This document shows, one piece after another, positions 11,315-23,448 of a stretch of 64,000 bases of DNA (position 1 is its first letter; each line of letters starts with the position of its first letter). Both the position numbers and the translations under genes were made by a program. The notes under the pieces are model-generated. The model saw nothing but the letters and a program-made list of their open reading frames with translations, ran no database searches and was not told where the DNA came from. Source of the DNA: Hydractinia symbiolongicarpus (Eukaryota; Cnidaria; Hydrozoa; Anthoathecata; Hydractiniidae). Location: positions 310,001 to 374,000 of the forward strand of contig NC_079875.1 in assembly GCF_029227915.1 (NCBI RefSeq), written 5' to 3'.

Positions 11315-11470
11315 TTTAAAAAATCGTTCGGGAAATGAGTTTACTCCCTGGGTACTTTCTTTGTATACTTTTGACTATACGGATTAAACTTCTTTTATTC
11401 AGCGTCTCATCAAAAATGAAAACATTTTTAAAAACTACAAGTCTCATGGGATTTAGTGGTGAAATAATAA
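11315..11470 (+). repeat. Truncated A monomer (156 bp, 47-bp internal deletion)
   Basis: Sequence runs from GACTATACG directly into GATTAAACTTC, losing GGCCGAG to GCCGGC. Its right breakpoint is the same as in the monomer immediately before it, and its left breakpoint lies at nearly the same monomer position. Confidence 0.92.
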
Positions 11471-12282
11471 TTTAAAAAATCGTTCGGGAAATGAGTTTAC
11501 TCCCTGGGTACTTTTATTGTATACTTTTGTCTTTACAGGCCGAGTCCGGGATTTACAGGAAATCGCAGGTTTTTTTTTGCCGGCGATTAAACTTCTTTTA
11601 TTCAGCGTCTCATCAAAAATGAAAACATTTTTGAAAATTACAAGTCTCATGCGTTTTAGTGGTGAAAAAAAAATTTAAAAAATCGTTCGGGAAATGAGTT
11701 TACTCCCTGGGAACTTTCTTTGTATACTTTTGACTATACGGGCCGAGTCCAGGGTTTACGGGAAATGGCGGGTTTTTGTTTGCCGGCGATTAAACTTCTT
11801 TTATTCAGCGTCTCATCAAAAATGAAAACATTTTTAAAAACTACAAGTCTCATGGGCTTTAGTAGTGAAATAAAAATTTAAAAAATCGTTCGGGAAATGA
11901 GTTTACTCCATGGGTACTTTCTTTGTATACTCTTGACTATACGGGCCGAGTCTGGGGTTTACGGGAAATCGCAGGTTTTCGTTTGCCGGCGATTAAACTT
12001 CTTTTATTCAGCGTCTCATCAAAAATGAATACATTTTTGAAAACTACAAGTCTCATGCGATTTAGTGGTGAAAAGATAATTTAAAAAATCGTTCTGGAAA
12101 TGAGTTTACTCACAGGGTACTTTCTTTGTTTACATTCGACTATACGGGACAAGCCTGGGATTTACGGGAAATCGCGGGTTTTCGTTTGCCGGCGATTATA
12201 CCTCTTTCATTAAACGTCTCAATAAAAATGAAAACATTTTTGAAAACTACAAGTCTCATGGGCTTTAGTGGTGAAATAATAG
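11471..12282 (+). repeat. 4-mer block C D A' B, copy 1
   Basis: The C has TACTTTTATTG and an unusually long T run before GCCGG. The C-D join reads GAAAAAAAAATTT. The D has CCTGGGAACTTTC. The A' monomer at 11877 has CTCCATGGGTAC and TATACTCTTGAC. All these recur 2840-2841 bases downstream. Confidence 0.85.
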
Positions 12283-12891
12283 TTTAAAAAATCGTTCGGG
12301 AAATGAGTTTACTCCCTGGGTACTTTCTTTGTATACTTTTGACTATACGGGCCCAGTCTGGGATTTACGGGAAATCTCGGGTTTTCGTTTGCCGGCGATT
12401 AAACTTCTTTTATTCAGCGTCTCATCAAAAATGAATACATTTTGGAAAACTACAAGTCTCATGCGATTTAGTGGTGAAAAGATAATTTAAAAAATCGTTC
12501 TGGAAATGAGTTTACTCCCTGGGTACTTTCTTTGTATACTTTTGACTATACGGGCCGAGTCTGGGATTTACGGGAAATCTCAGGTTTTCGTTTGCCGGCG
12601 ATTAAACTTCTTTTATTCAGCGTCTCATCAAAAATGAATACATTTTTGAAAACTACAAGTCTCATGCGATTTAGTGGTGAAAAGATAATTTAAAAAATCG
12701 TTCTGGAAATGAGTTTACTCACAGGGTACTTTCTTTGTTTACATTCGACTATACGGGACAAGCCTGGGATTTACGGGAAATTGCGGGTTTTCGTTTGCCG
12801 GCGATTATACCTCTTTCATTAAACGTCCCAATAAAAATGAAAACAGTTTTGAAAACTACAAGTCTCATGGGCTTTAGTGGTGAAATAAAAA
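12283..12891 (+). repeat. E, E, B trimer following the first 4-mer
   Basis: Monomers start at 12283, 12486 and 12689. The B at 12689 matches the B at 12080 at offset 609, sharing TTTGTTTACATTCG and GATTATACCTCTTTC. These are the first clear E monomers in the window. Confidence 0.8.
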
Positions 12892-13500
12892 TTTAAAAAA
12901 TCGTTCGGGAAATGAGTTTACTCCCTGGGTACTTTCTTTGTATACTTTTGACTATACGGGCCGAGTCTGGGATTTACGGGAAATCGCAGGTTTTCGTTTG
13001 CTGGCGATTAAACTTCTTTTATTCAGCGTCTCATCATAAATGAAAACATTCATGAAAACTACAAGTCTCATGCGATTTAGTGGTGAAAAGATAATTCAAA
13101 AAAACGTTCTGGAAATGAGTTTAGTCACAGGACACTTTCGTTGTATACATTCGACTATACGGGACAAGCCCGGGATTTACGGGAAATCGCGGGTTTTCGT
13201 TTGCCGGCGATTAAACCTCTTTCATTAAGCGTCTCATTAAAAATGAAAACATTTTGGAAAACTACAAGTCTCATTCGTTCTAGTGGTGAAAAAGTAATTT
13301 AAAAAATCGTTCGGGAAATGAGTTTACTCCCTGGGTTCTTTCTTTGTATAATTTTGACTATACGGGCAGAGTCCAAGGTTTACGGGAAATGGCGGGTTTT
13401 CGTTTGCCGGCGATTAAACTTCTTTTATTCAGCGTCTCATCAAAAATGAAAACATTTTTAAAAACTACAAGTCTCATGGGCTTTAGTGGTGAAATAAAAA
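12892..13500 (+). repeat. 3-mer HOR A-B-D, copy 1 (609 bp)
   Basis: Monomers start at 12892, about 13095 and 13298. They share with the next unit TTGCTGGCG, AAACATTCATGAAAAC and the D variant GGGCAGAGTCCAAGG. The B start is altered to ATTCAAAAAAACG and has GGACACTTTCG. Confidence 0.85.
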
Positions 13501-14109
13501 TTTAAAAAATCGTTCGGGAAATGAGTTTACTCCCTGGGTACTTTCTTTGTATACTTTTGACTATACGGGCCGAGTCTGGGATTTACGGGAAATCGCAGGT
13601 TTTCGTTTGCTGGCGATTAAACTTCTTTTATTCAGCGTCTCATCATAAATGAAAACATTCATGAAAACTACAAGTCTCATGCGATTTAGTGGTGAAAAGA
13701 TAATTTAAAAAATCGTTCTTGAAATGAGTTTACTCACAGGGCACTTTTCTTGTATACATTCGACTATACGGGACAAGCCCGGGATTTACGGGAAATCGCG
13801 GGATTTCGTTTGCCGGCGATTAAACCTCTTTCATTAAGCGTCTCATTAAAAATGAAAACATTTTGGAAAACTACAAGTCTCATTCGTTCTAGTGGTGAAA
13901 AAGTAATTTAAAAAATCGTTCGGGAAATGAGTTTACTCCCTGGGTTCTTTCTTTGTATAATTTTGACTATACGGGCAGAGTCCAAGGTTTACGGGAAATG
14001 GCGGGTTTTCGTTTGCCGGCGATTAAACTTCTTTTATTCAGCGTCTCATCAAAAATGAAAACATTTTTAAAAACTACAAGTCTCATGGGATTTAGTGGTG
14101 AAATAATAA
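13501..14109 (+). repeat. 3-mer HOR A-B-D, copy 2 (609 bp)
   Basis: Constant 609-base offset from the previous unit. Differences seen include TTAAAAAATCGTTCTTG at the B start and GGGATTTCG in place of GGGTTTTCG. Confidence 0.85.
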
Positions 14110-15123
14110 TTTAAAAAATCGTTCGGGATATGAGTTTACTCCCTGGGTACTTTTATTGTATACTTTTGTCTTTACAGGCCGAGTCCGGGATTTACAGGAA
14201 ATCGCAGGTTTTTTTTGCCGGCGATTAAACTTCTTTTATTCAGCGTCTCATCAAAAATGAAAACATTTTTGAAAACTACAAGTCTCATGCGTTTTAGTGG
14301 TGAAAAAATAATTTAAAAAATCGTTCGGGAAATGAGTTTACTCCCTGGGTACTTTTATTGTATACTTTTGTCTTTACAGGCCGAGTCCGGGATTTACAGG
14401 AAATCGCAGGTTTTTTTTGCCGGCGATTAAACTTCTTTTATTCAGCGTCTCATCAAAAATGAAAACATTTTTGAAAACTACAAGTCTCATGCGTTTTAGT
14501 GGTGAAAAAAAAATTTAAAAAATCGTTCGGGAAATGAGTTTACTCCCTGGGAACTTTCTTTGTATACTTTTGACTATACGGGCCGAGTCCAGGGTTTACG
14601 GGAAATGGCGGGTTTTTGTTTGCCGGCGATTAAACTTCTTTTATTCAGCGTCTCATCAAAAATGAAAACATTTTTAAAAACTACAAGTCTCATGGGCTTT
14701 AGTAGTGAAATAAAAATTTAAAAAATCGTTCGGGAAATGAGTTTACTCCATGGGTACTTTCTTTGTATACTCTTGACTATACGGGCCGAGTCTGGGATTT
14801 ACGGGAAATCGCAGGTTTTCGTTTGCCGGCGATTAAACTTCTTTTATTCAGCGTCTCATCAAAAATGAAAACATTTTTGAAAACTACAAGTCTCATGCGA
14901 TTTAGTGGTGAAAAGATAATTTAAAAAATCGTTCTGGAAATGACTTTACTCACAGGGTACTTTCTTTGTATACATTCGACTATACGGGACAAGCCCGGGA
15001 TTTACGGGAAATCGCGGGTTTTCGTTTGCCAGCGATTAAACCTCTTTCATTAAGCGTCTCATTAAAAATGAAAACATTTTGGAAAACTACAAGTCTCATT
15101 CGTTCTAGTGGTGCAGAAATAAT
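14110..15123 (+). repeat. C plus second copy of the C D A' B block
   Basis: One C at 14110, then C (14312), D (14514), A' (about 14717) and B (about 14920). The last four match 11471-12282, including the rare GAAAAAAAAATTT join and CTCCATGGGTAC. The B here has AATGACTTTACTCACAGG, a variant seen again only near 60.13 and 63.58 kb. Confidence 0.83.
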
Positions 15124-18100
15124 TTGAAAAATCGTTCGACAAATGAGTTTACTTCCTGGGTACTTTCTTTTTATACTTTTGACTATACGGGCCGAGTCCG
15201 GGAGTTACGGGAAGTCGCGGGTTTTCGTTTGCCGGCGATTAAACTTCTTTTATTCAGCGTCTCATCAAAAATTAAAACATTTTTGAAAACAACTAGTCTC
15301 ATGCGTTTTAGTGGTGAAAAAGTAATTTAAAAAATCGTTCGGGAAATGAGTTTACTCCCTGGGTACTTTCTTTGTATACTTTTGACTATACGGGCCGAGT
15401 CCGGGGTTTACGGGAAATGGCGGTTTTTCGTTTGCCGGCGATTTAACTTCTTTTATTCAGCGTCTCATCAAACATGAAAACTATTTTAAAAACTACAAGT
15501 CTCATGGGCTTTAGTGGTGAAAAGATAATTTAAAAAATCGTTCTGGAAATGAGTTTACTCACACGGTACTTTTTTTGTATACATTCGACTATACGGGACA
15601 AGCCCGGGATTTACGGGAAATCGCGGGTTTTCGTTTGCCGGCAATTAAACCTCTTTCATTAAGCGTCTCATTAAAAATGAAAACATTTTTGAAAACTACA
15701 AGTCTCATTTGTTCTAGTGGTGCAGAATAAATTTGAAAAATCGTTCGGGAAATGAGTTTACTCCCTGGGTACTTTCTTTGTATACTTTTGACTGTACGGG
15801 CCGAGTCTGGGATTTACGGGAAATCTCAGGTTTTCGTTTGCCGGCGATTAAACTTCTTTCATTCAGCGTCTCATCAAAAATGAATACATTTTTGAAAACT
15901 ACAAGTCTCATGCGATTTAGTGGTGAAAAGAAAATTTAAAAAATCGTTCTGGAAATGAGTTTACTCACAGGGTACTTTCTTTGTTTACATTCGACTATAC
16001 GGGACAAGCCTGGGATTTACGGGAAATTGTGGGTTTTCGTTTGCCGGCGATTATACCTCTTTCATTAAACGTCCCAATAAAAATGAAAACAGTTTTGAAA
16101 ACTACAAGTCTCATGGGCTTTAGTGGTGAAATAATAGTTTAAAAAATCGTTCGGGAAATGAGTTTACTCCCTGGGTACTTTCTTTGTATACTTTGGACTA
16201 TACGGGCCGAGTCTGGGATTTACGGGAAATCTCGGGTTTTCGTTTGCCGGCGATTAAACTTCTTTTATTCAGCGTCTCATCAAAAATGAATACATTTTTG
16301 AAAACTACAAGTCTCATGCGATTTAGTGGTGAAAAGATAATTTAAAAAATCGTTCTGGAAATGAGTTTACTCACAGGGTACTTTCTTTGTATACATTCGA
16401 CTATACGGGACAAGCCCGGGATTTACGGGAAATCGCAAGTTTTCGTTTGCCGGCGATTAAGCCTCTTTCATTAAGCGTCTCAATAAAAATGAAAACATTT
16501 TTGAAAACTACAAGTCTCATGGGCTTTAATGGTGAAATAATAATTTAAAAAATCGTTCGGGAAATGAGTTTACTCCCTGGGTACTTTCTTTGTATACTTT
16601 TGACTATACGGGCCGAGTCCGGGATTTACGGGAAATCGCAGGTTTTCGTTTGCCGGCGATTAAACTTCTTTTATTCAGCGTCTCATCAAAAATGAAAACA
16701 TTTTTGAAAACTACAAGTCTCATGGGCTTTAGTGGTGAAATAAAAATTTAAAAAATCGTTCGGGAAATGAGTTTACTGCCTGGGTACTTTTTTTGTATAC
16801 TTTTGACTTTGCAGGCCGAGTCCGGGATTTACGGGAAATCGCAGGTTTTCGTTTGCCGGCAATTAAACTTCTTTTATTCAGCGTCTCATCAAAAATGAAA
16901 ACATTTTTAAAAACTACAAGTCTCATGCGTTTTAGTGGTGAAAAAGTAATTTAAAAAATCGTTTGGGAAATGAGTTTACTCCCTGGGTACTTTCTTTGTA
17001 AACTTTTGTCTATACGGGCCGAGTCCGGGGTTTACGGGAAATGGCAGGTTTTCGTTTGCCGGCGAATAAACTCCATTTATTCAGCGTCTCATCAAAAATG
17101 AAAACATTTTTAAAAACTACAAGTCTCATGGGCTTTAGTGGTGAAATAATAATTTAAAAAATCGTTCGGGAAATGAGTTTACTCCCTGGGTACTTTCTTT
17201 GTATACTTTTGACTATACGGGCCGAGTCTGGGATTTACGGGAAATCTCAGGTTTTCGTTTGCCGGCGATTAAACTTCTTTTATTCAGCGTCTCATCAAAA
17301 ATGAATACATTTTTGAAAACTACAAGTCTCATGCGATTTAGTGGTGAAAAGATAATTTAAAAAATCGTTCTGGAAATGAGTTTACTCACAGGGTACTTTC
17401 TTTGTTTACATTCGACTATACGGGACAAGCCTGGGAACTACGGGAAATTGCGGGTTTTCGTTTGCCGGCGATTATACCTCTTTCATTAAACGTCCCAATA
17501 AAAATGAAAACAGTTTTGAAAACTACAAGTCTCATGGGCTTTAGTGGTGAAATAATAGTTTAAAAAATCGTTTGGGAAATGAGTTTACTCCCTGGGTACT
17601 TTCTTTGTATACTTTGGACTAAACGGGCCGAGTCTGGGATTTACGGGAAATCTCGGGTTTTCGTTTGCCGGCGATTAAACTTCTTTTATTCAGCGGCGTC
17701 TCATCAAAAATGAAAACATTTGTAAAAACTACAAGTCTCATGGGCTTTAGTGGTGAAATAATAATTTAAAAAATCGTTCGGGAAATGAGTTTACTCCCTG
17801 GGTACTTTCTTTGTATACTTTTGACTATACGGGCCGAGTCTGGGATTTACGGGAAATCTCAGGTTTTCGTTTGCCGGCGATTAAACTTCTTTTATTCAGC
17901 GTCTCATCAAAAATGAATACATTTTTGAAAACTACAAGTCTCATGCGATTTAGTGGTGAAAAGATAATTTAAAAAATCGTTCTGGAAATGAGTTTACTCA
18001 CAGGGTACTTTCTTTGTATACATTCGACTATACGGGACAAGCCCGGGATTTACGGGAAATCGCAGGTTTTCGTTTGCCGGCGATTAAACTTCTTTTATTC

Positions 18101-18782
18101 AGCGGCGTCTCATTAAAAATGAAAACATTTTTGAAAACTACAAGTCTCATGCGTTTTAGTGGTGAAAAAGTAATTTAAAAAATCGTTCGGGAAATTAGTT
18201 TACTCCCTGGGTACTTTCTTTGTATACTTTTGTCTATACGGGCCGAGTCCGGGGTTTACGGGAAATGGCGGGTTTTCGTTTGCCGGCGATTAAACTCCAT
18301 TTATTCAGCGTCTCATCAAAAATGAAAACATTTTTAAAAACTACAAGTCTCATGGGCTTTAGTGGTGAAATAATAATTTAAAAAATCGTTCGGGAAATGA
18401 GTTTACTCCCTGGGTACTTTCCTTGTATACTTTTCACTATACGGGCCGAGTCTGGGATTTACGGGAAATCTCAGGTTTTCGTTTGCCGGCGATTATACCT
18501 CTTTCATTAAACGTCCCAATAAAAATGAAAACAGTTTTGAAAATTACAAGTCTCATGGGCTTTAGTGGTGAAATAATAGTTTAAAAAATCGTTCGGAAAA
18601 TGAATTTACTCCCTGGGTACTTTCTTTGTATACTTTGGACTATACGGGCCGAGTCTGAGATTTACGGGAAATCTCGGGTTTTCGTTTGCCGGCGATTAAA
18701 CTTCTTTTATACAGCGTCTCATCAAAAATGAATACATTTTTAAAAACTACAAGTGTCATGCGATTTAGTGGTGAAAAGATAA
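15124..18782 (+). repeat. E/B-rich zone with first F monomers
   Basis: The first TTTGAAAAATCG start, after a B ending GGTGCAGAAATAA, occurs here, followed by F with GAGTTACGGGAAGTCGCGGG. E and B then alternate with A and C copies. Many B copies read TTTGTTTACATTCG and CCTCTTTCATTAAACG, with CCCAATAAAAATG in many of them. Two monomers have a 3-base insertion giving CAGCGGCGTC (17691 and 18100). I could not resolve a clean HOR across the whole zone. Confidence 0.75.
17153..17355 (+). repeat. Exemplar monomer, E subtype of A family
   Basis: Representative E monomer, marked by GAGTCTGGGATTTACGGG, AAATCTCAGG or AAATCTCGGG, and ATGAATACATTTTTG. The first clear copies lie near 12.3-12.7 kb. E alternates with B through 15.7-21 kb and recurs in the HORs to the right. 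Confidence 0.88.
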
Positions 18783-19796
18783 TTTAAAAAATCGTTCTGG
18801 AAATGAGTTTACTCACAGGGTACTTTGTTTGTATACATTCGACTATACGGGACAAGCCCGGGATTTACGGGAAATCGCAGGATTTCGTTTGCCGGCGATT
18901 AAGCCTCTTTCATTAAGCGTCTCAATAAAAATGAAAACATTTTTGAAAACTACAAGTCTCATGGGCTTTAGTGGTGGAATAATAATTTAAAAAATCGTTC
19001 AGGAAATGAGTTTACTCCCTGGGTACTTTCTTTGTGTACTTTTGACTATACGGGCCGAGTCCGGGATTTACGGGAAATCGCAGGTTTTCGTTTGCCGGCG
19101 ATTAAACTTCTTTTATTCAGCGTCTCATCAAAAATGAAAACATTTTTAAAAACTACAAGTCTCATGGGCTTTAGTGGTGAAATAATAATTTAAAAAATCG
19201 TTCGGGAAATGAGTTTACTCCCTGGGTACTTTCTTTGTATACTTTTGACTATACGGGCCGAGTCTGGGATTTACGGGAAATCTCAGGTTTTCGTTTGCCG
19301 GCGATTAAACTTCTTTTATTCAGCGTCTCATCAAAAATGAATACATTTTGAAAACTACAAGTCTCTTGCGATTTAGTGGTGAAAAGATAATTTAAAAAAT
19401 CGTTCTGGAAATGAGTTTACTCACAGGGTACTTTCTTTGTTTACATTCGACTATACGGGACAAGCCTGGGATTTACGGGAAATCGCGGGTTTTCGTTTGC
19501 CGGCGATTATACCTCTTTCATTAAACGTCCCAATAAAAATGAAAACAGTTTTGAAAACTACAAGTCTCATGGGCTTTAGTGGTGAAATAATAGTTTAAAA
19601 AATCGTTCGGGAAATGAGTTTACTCCCTGGGTACTTTCTTTGTATACTTTGGACTATACGGGCCGAGTCTGGGATTTACGGGAAATCTCGGGTTTTCGTT
19701 TGCCGGCGATTAAACTTCTTTTATTCAGCGTCTCATCAAAAATAAATACATTTTTGAAAACTACAAGTCTCATGCGATTTAGTGGTGAAAAGATAA
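18783..19796 (+). repeat. 5-mer HOR, copy 1 (1014 bp)
   Basis: It starts with B. It shares with the next unit GGTGGAATAATAATTT (18974 and 19988), CGTTCAGGAAATGAG, TTTGTGTACTTTTG and GTCTCTTGCGATTTAG. One base missing in ATACATTTTG makes it 1014 and not 1015. Confidence 0.85.
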
Positions 19797-20811
19797 TTTA
19801 AAAAATCGTTATGGAAATGAGTTTACTCACAGGGTACTTTCTTTGTATACATTCGACTATACGGGACAAGCCCGGGATTTACGGGAAATCGCAGGATTTC
19901 GTTTGCCGGCGATTAAGCCTCTTTCATTAAGCGTCTCAATAAAAATGAAAACATTTTTGAAAACTACAAGTCTCATGGGCTTTAGTGGTGGAATAATAAT
20001 TTAAAAAATCGTTCAGGAAATGAGTTTACTCCCTGGGTACTTTCTTTGTGTACTTTTGACTATACGGGCCGAGTCCGGGATTTACGGGAAATCGCAGGTT
20101 TTCGTTTGCCGGCGATTAAACTTCTTTTATTCAGCGTCTCATCAAAAATGAAAACATTTTTAAAAACTACAAGTCTCATGTGCTTTAGTGGTGAAATAAT
20201 AATTTAAAAAATCGTTCGGGAAATGAGTTTACTCCCTGGGTACTTTCTTTGTATACTTTTGACTATACGGGCCGAGTCTGGGATTTACGGGAAATCTCAG
20301 GTTTTCGTTTGCCGGCGATTAAACTTCTTTTATTCAGCGTCTCATCAAAAATGAATACATTTTTGAAAACTACAAGTCTCTTGCGATTTAGTGGTGAAAA
20401 GATAATTTAAAAAATCGTTCTGGAAATGAGTTTACTCAAAGGGTACTTTCTTTGTTTACATTCGACTATACGGGACAAGCCTGGGATTTACGGGAAATCG
20501 CGGGTTTTCGTTTGCCGGCGATTATACCTCTTTCATTAAACGTCCCAATAAAAATGAAAACAGTTTTGAAAACTACAAGTCTCATGGGCTTTAGTGGTGA
20601 AATAATAGTTTAAAAAATCGTTCGGGAAATGAGTTTACTCCCTGGGTACTTTCTTTGTATACTTTGGACTATACGGGCCGAGTCTGGGATTTACGGGAAA
20701 TCTCGGGTTTTCGTTTGCCGGCGATTAAACTTCTTTTATTCAGCGTCTCATCAAAAATAAATACATTTTTGAAAACTACAAGTCTCATGCGATTTAGTGG
20801 TGAAAAGATAA
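19797..20811 (+). repeat. 5-mer HOR, copy 2 (1015 bp)
   Basis: This is the second copy of the preceding unit. Its first B reads TCGTTATGG, and so does the B at 20812 that begins a partial third copy, so the duplication spills beyond two units. Confidence 0.85.
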
Positions 20812-21825
20812 TTTAAAAAATCGTTATGGAAATGAGTTTACTCACAGGGTACTTTCTTTGTATACATTCGACTATACGGGACAAGCCCGGGATTTTCGGG
20901 AAATCGCAGGTTTTCGTTTGCCGGCGATTAAGCCTCTTTCATTAAGCGTCTCAATAAAAATGAAAACATTTTTGAAAACTACAAGTCTCATGGGCTTTAG
21001 TGGTGAAATAATAATTTAAAAAATCGTTCGGGAAATGAGTTTACTCCCTGGGTACTTTCTTTGTATACTTTTGACTATACGGGCCGAGTCTGGGATTTAC
21101 GGGAAATCTCAGGTTTTCGTTTGCCGGCGATTAAACTTCTTTTATTCAGCGTCTCATCAAAAATGAATACATTTTTGAAAACTACAAGTCTCATGCGATT
21201 TAGTGGTGAAAAGATAATTTAAAAAATCGTTCTGGAAATGAGTTTACTCACAGGGTACTTTCTTTGTATACATTCGACTATACGGGACAAGCCCGGGATT
21301 TACGGGAAATCGCGGGTTTTCGTTTGCCGGCGATTAAACCTCTTTCATTAAGCGTCTCATTAAAAATGAAAACATTTTTGAAAACTGCAAGTCTCATTCG
21401 TTCTAGTGGTGCAGAAATAATTTGAAAAATCGTTCGGGAAATGAGTTTACTCCCTGGGTACTTTCTTTTTATACTTTTGACTATACGGGCCGAGTCCGGG
21501 AGTTACGGGAAGTCGCGGGTTTTCATTTGCCGGCGATTAAACTTCTTTTATTCAGCGTCTCATCAAAAATGAAAATATTTTTAAGAACTACAAGTCTCAT
21601 GGGCTTTAGTAGTGAATATATAATTTAAAAAATCGTTCGGGATATGAGTTTACTCCCTGCGTACTTTTTTGTATACTTTTGTCTTTACAGGCCGAGTCCG
21701 GGATTTACAGGAAATCGCAGGTTTTCGTTTGCCGGCGAATAAACTTCTTTTATTCAGCGTCTCATCAAAAATTAAAACATTTTTGAAAACTACAAGTCTC
21801 ATGCGTTTTAGTGGTGAAAAAGTAA
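20812..21825 (+). repeat. Partial third 5-mer, then first R-anchor F and C
   Basis: B and A follow the previous 5-mer for a short distance, then E and B. An F with TTTTTAAGAAC starts near 21421 and a C with CGAATAAAC near 21624. The F-C pair foreshadows the 16-mer HOR that is only amplified from about 35 kb on. Confidence 0.78.
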
Positions 21826-23448
21826 TTTAAAAAATCGTTCGGGAAATGAGTTTACTCCCTGGGTACTTTCTTTGTAAACTTTTGACTATACGGGCCGAGT
21901 CCAGGGTTTACGGGAAATAGCGGGTTTTCGTTTGCCGGCGATTAAACTTCTTTTATTCAGCGTCACATCAAAAATGAAAACATTTTTAAAAACTACAAGT
22001 CTCATTCGTTCTAGTGGTGCAGAAATAATTTGAAAAATCGTTCGGGAAATGAGTTTACTCATAGGGTACTTTCTTTGTATGCATTCGACTATACGGGACA
22101 AGCCCGGGATTTACGGGAAATCGCGGGTTTTCGTTTGCAGGCAATTAAACCTCTTTCATTAAGCGTCTCATTAAAAATGAAAACATTTTGGAAAACTACA
22201 AGTCTCATTCGTTCTAGTGGTGCAGAAATAATTTGAAAAATCGTTCGGGAAATGAGTTTACTCCCCTGGTACTTTTTTTGTATACTTTTAACTTTACAGG
22301 CCGAGTCCGGGATTTACGGGAAATCGCAGGTTTTCGTTTGCCGGCAATTAAACTTCTTTTATTCAGCGTCTCATCAAAAATTAAAACATTTTTGAAAACA
22401 ACAAGTCTCATGCGTTTTAGTGGTGAAAAAGCAATTTAAAAAATCGTTCGGGAAATGAGTTTACTCCCTGGGTACTTTCTTTGTATACTTTTGACTATAC
22501 GGGCCGAGTCCGGGGTTTACGGGAAATGGCGGGTTTTCGTTTGCCGGCGATTAAACTTCTTTTATTCAGCGTCTCATCAAACATGAAAACATTTTTAAAA
22601 ACTACAAGTCTCATGGGCTTTAGTGGTGAAATAATAATTTAAAAAATCGTTCGGCAAATGAGTTTACTCCCTGGGTACTTTCTTTGTATACTTTTGACTA
22701 TACGGGCCGAGTCTGGAATTTACAGGAAATCGCAGGTTTTCGTTTGCCGGCGATTAAACTTCTTTTATTCAGCGTCTCATCAAAAATGAAAACATTTTTG
22801 AAAACTACAAGTCTCATGCGATTTAGTGGTGAAAGATAATTTAAAAAATCGTTCTGGAAATGAGTTTACTCACAGGGTACTTTCTTTGTATACATTTGAC
22901 TATACGGGACAAGCCCGGAATTTACGGGAAATCGCGGGTTTTCGTTTGCCCGCAATTAAACCTCTTTCATTAAGCGTCTCATTAAAAATGAAAACATTTT
23001 TGAAAACTACAAGTCTCATTCGTTCTAGTGGTGCAGAAATACTTTGAAAAATCGTTCGGGAAATGAGTTTACTCCCTGGGTACTTTCTTTGTATACTTTT
23101 GACTATACGGGCCGGGTCCGGGAGTTACGGGAAGTCGCGGGTTTTCGTTTTCCGGCGATTAAACTTCTTTTATTCAGCGTCTCATCAAAAATGAAAACAT
23201 TTTTAAAAACTACAAGTCTCATTCGTTCTAGTGGTGCAGAAATAATTTGAAAAATCGTTCGGGAAATGAGTTTACTCCCTGGGTACTTTTTTTGTATACT
23301 TTTAACTTTACAGGCCGAGTCCGGGATTTACGGGAAATCGCAGGTTTTCGTTTGCCGGCAATTAAACTTCTTTTATTCAGCGTCTCATCAAAAATTAAAA
23401 CATTTTTGAAAACAACAAGTCTCATGCGTTTTAGTGGTGAAAAAGCAA
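21826..23448 (+). repeat. 8-mer HOR, copy 1 (1623 bp)
   Basis: The content repeats at a constant offset of 1623. Shared private variants include AAATAGCGGG in the first monomer, TTTGCAGGCAATTAAACC in B, TTAACTTTACAGG and AAATTAAAACATTTTTG with AACAACAAG, ATCAAACATGAAAAC, and GGTGAAAGATAATTT, which is one base short. Confidence 0.88.

Noticed and set aside
10650-11700. Transposon insertion or excision as cause of the shortened monomers
   Set aside because: The sequence on both sides is ordinary satellite, only 47-48 bases are missing, and there is no terminal inverted repeat, target-site duplication or foreign DNA.
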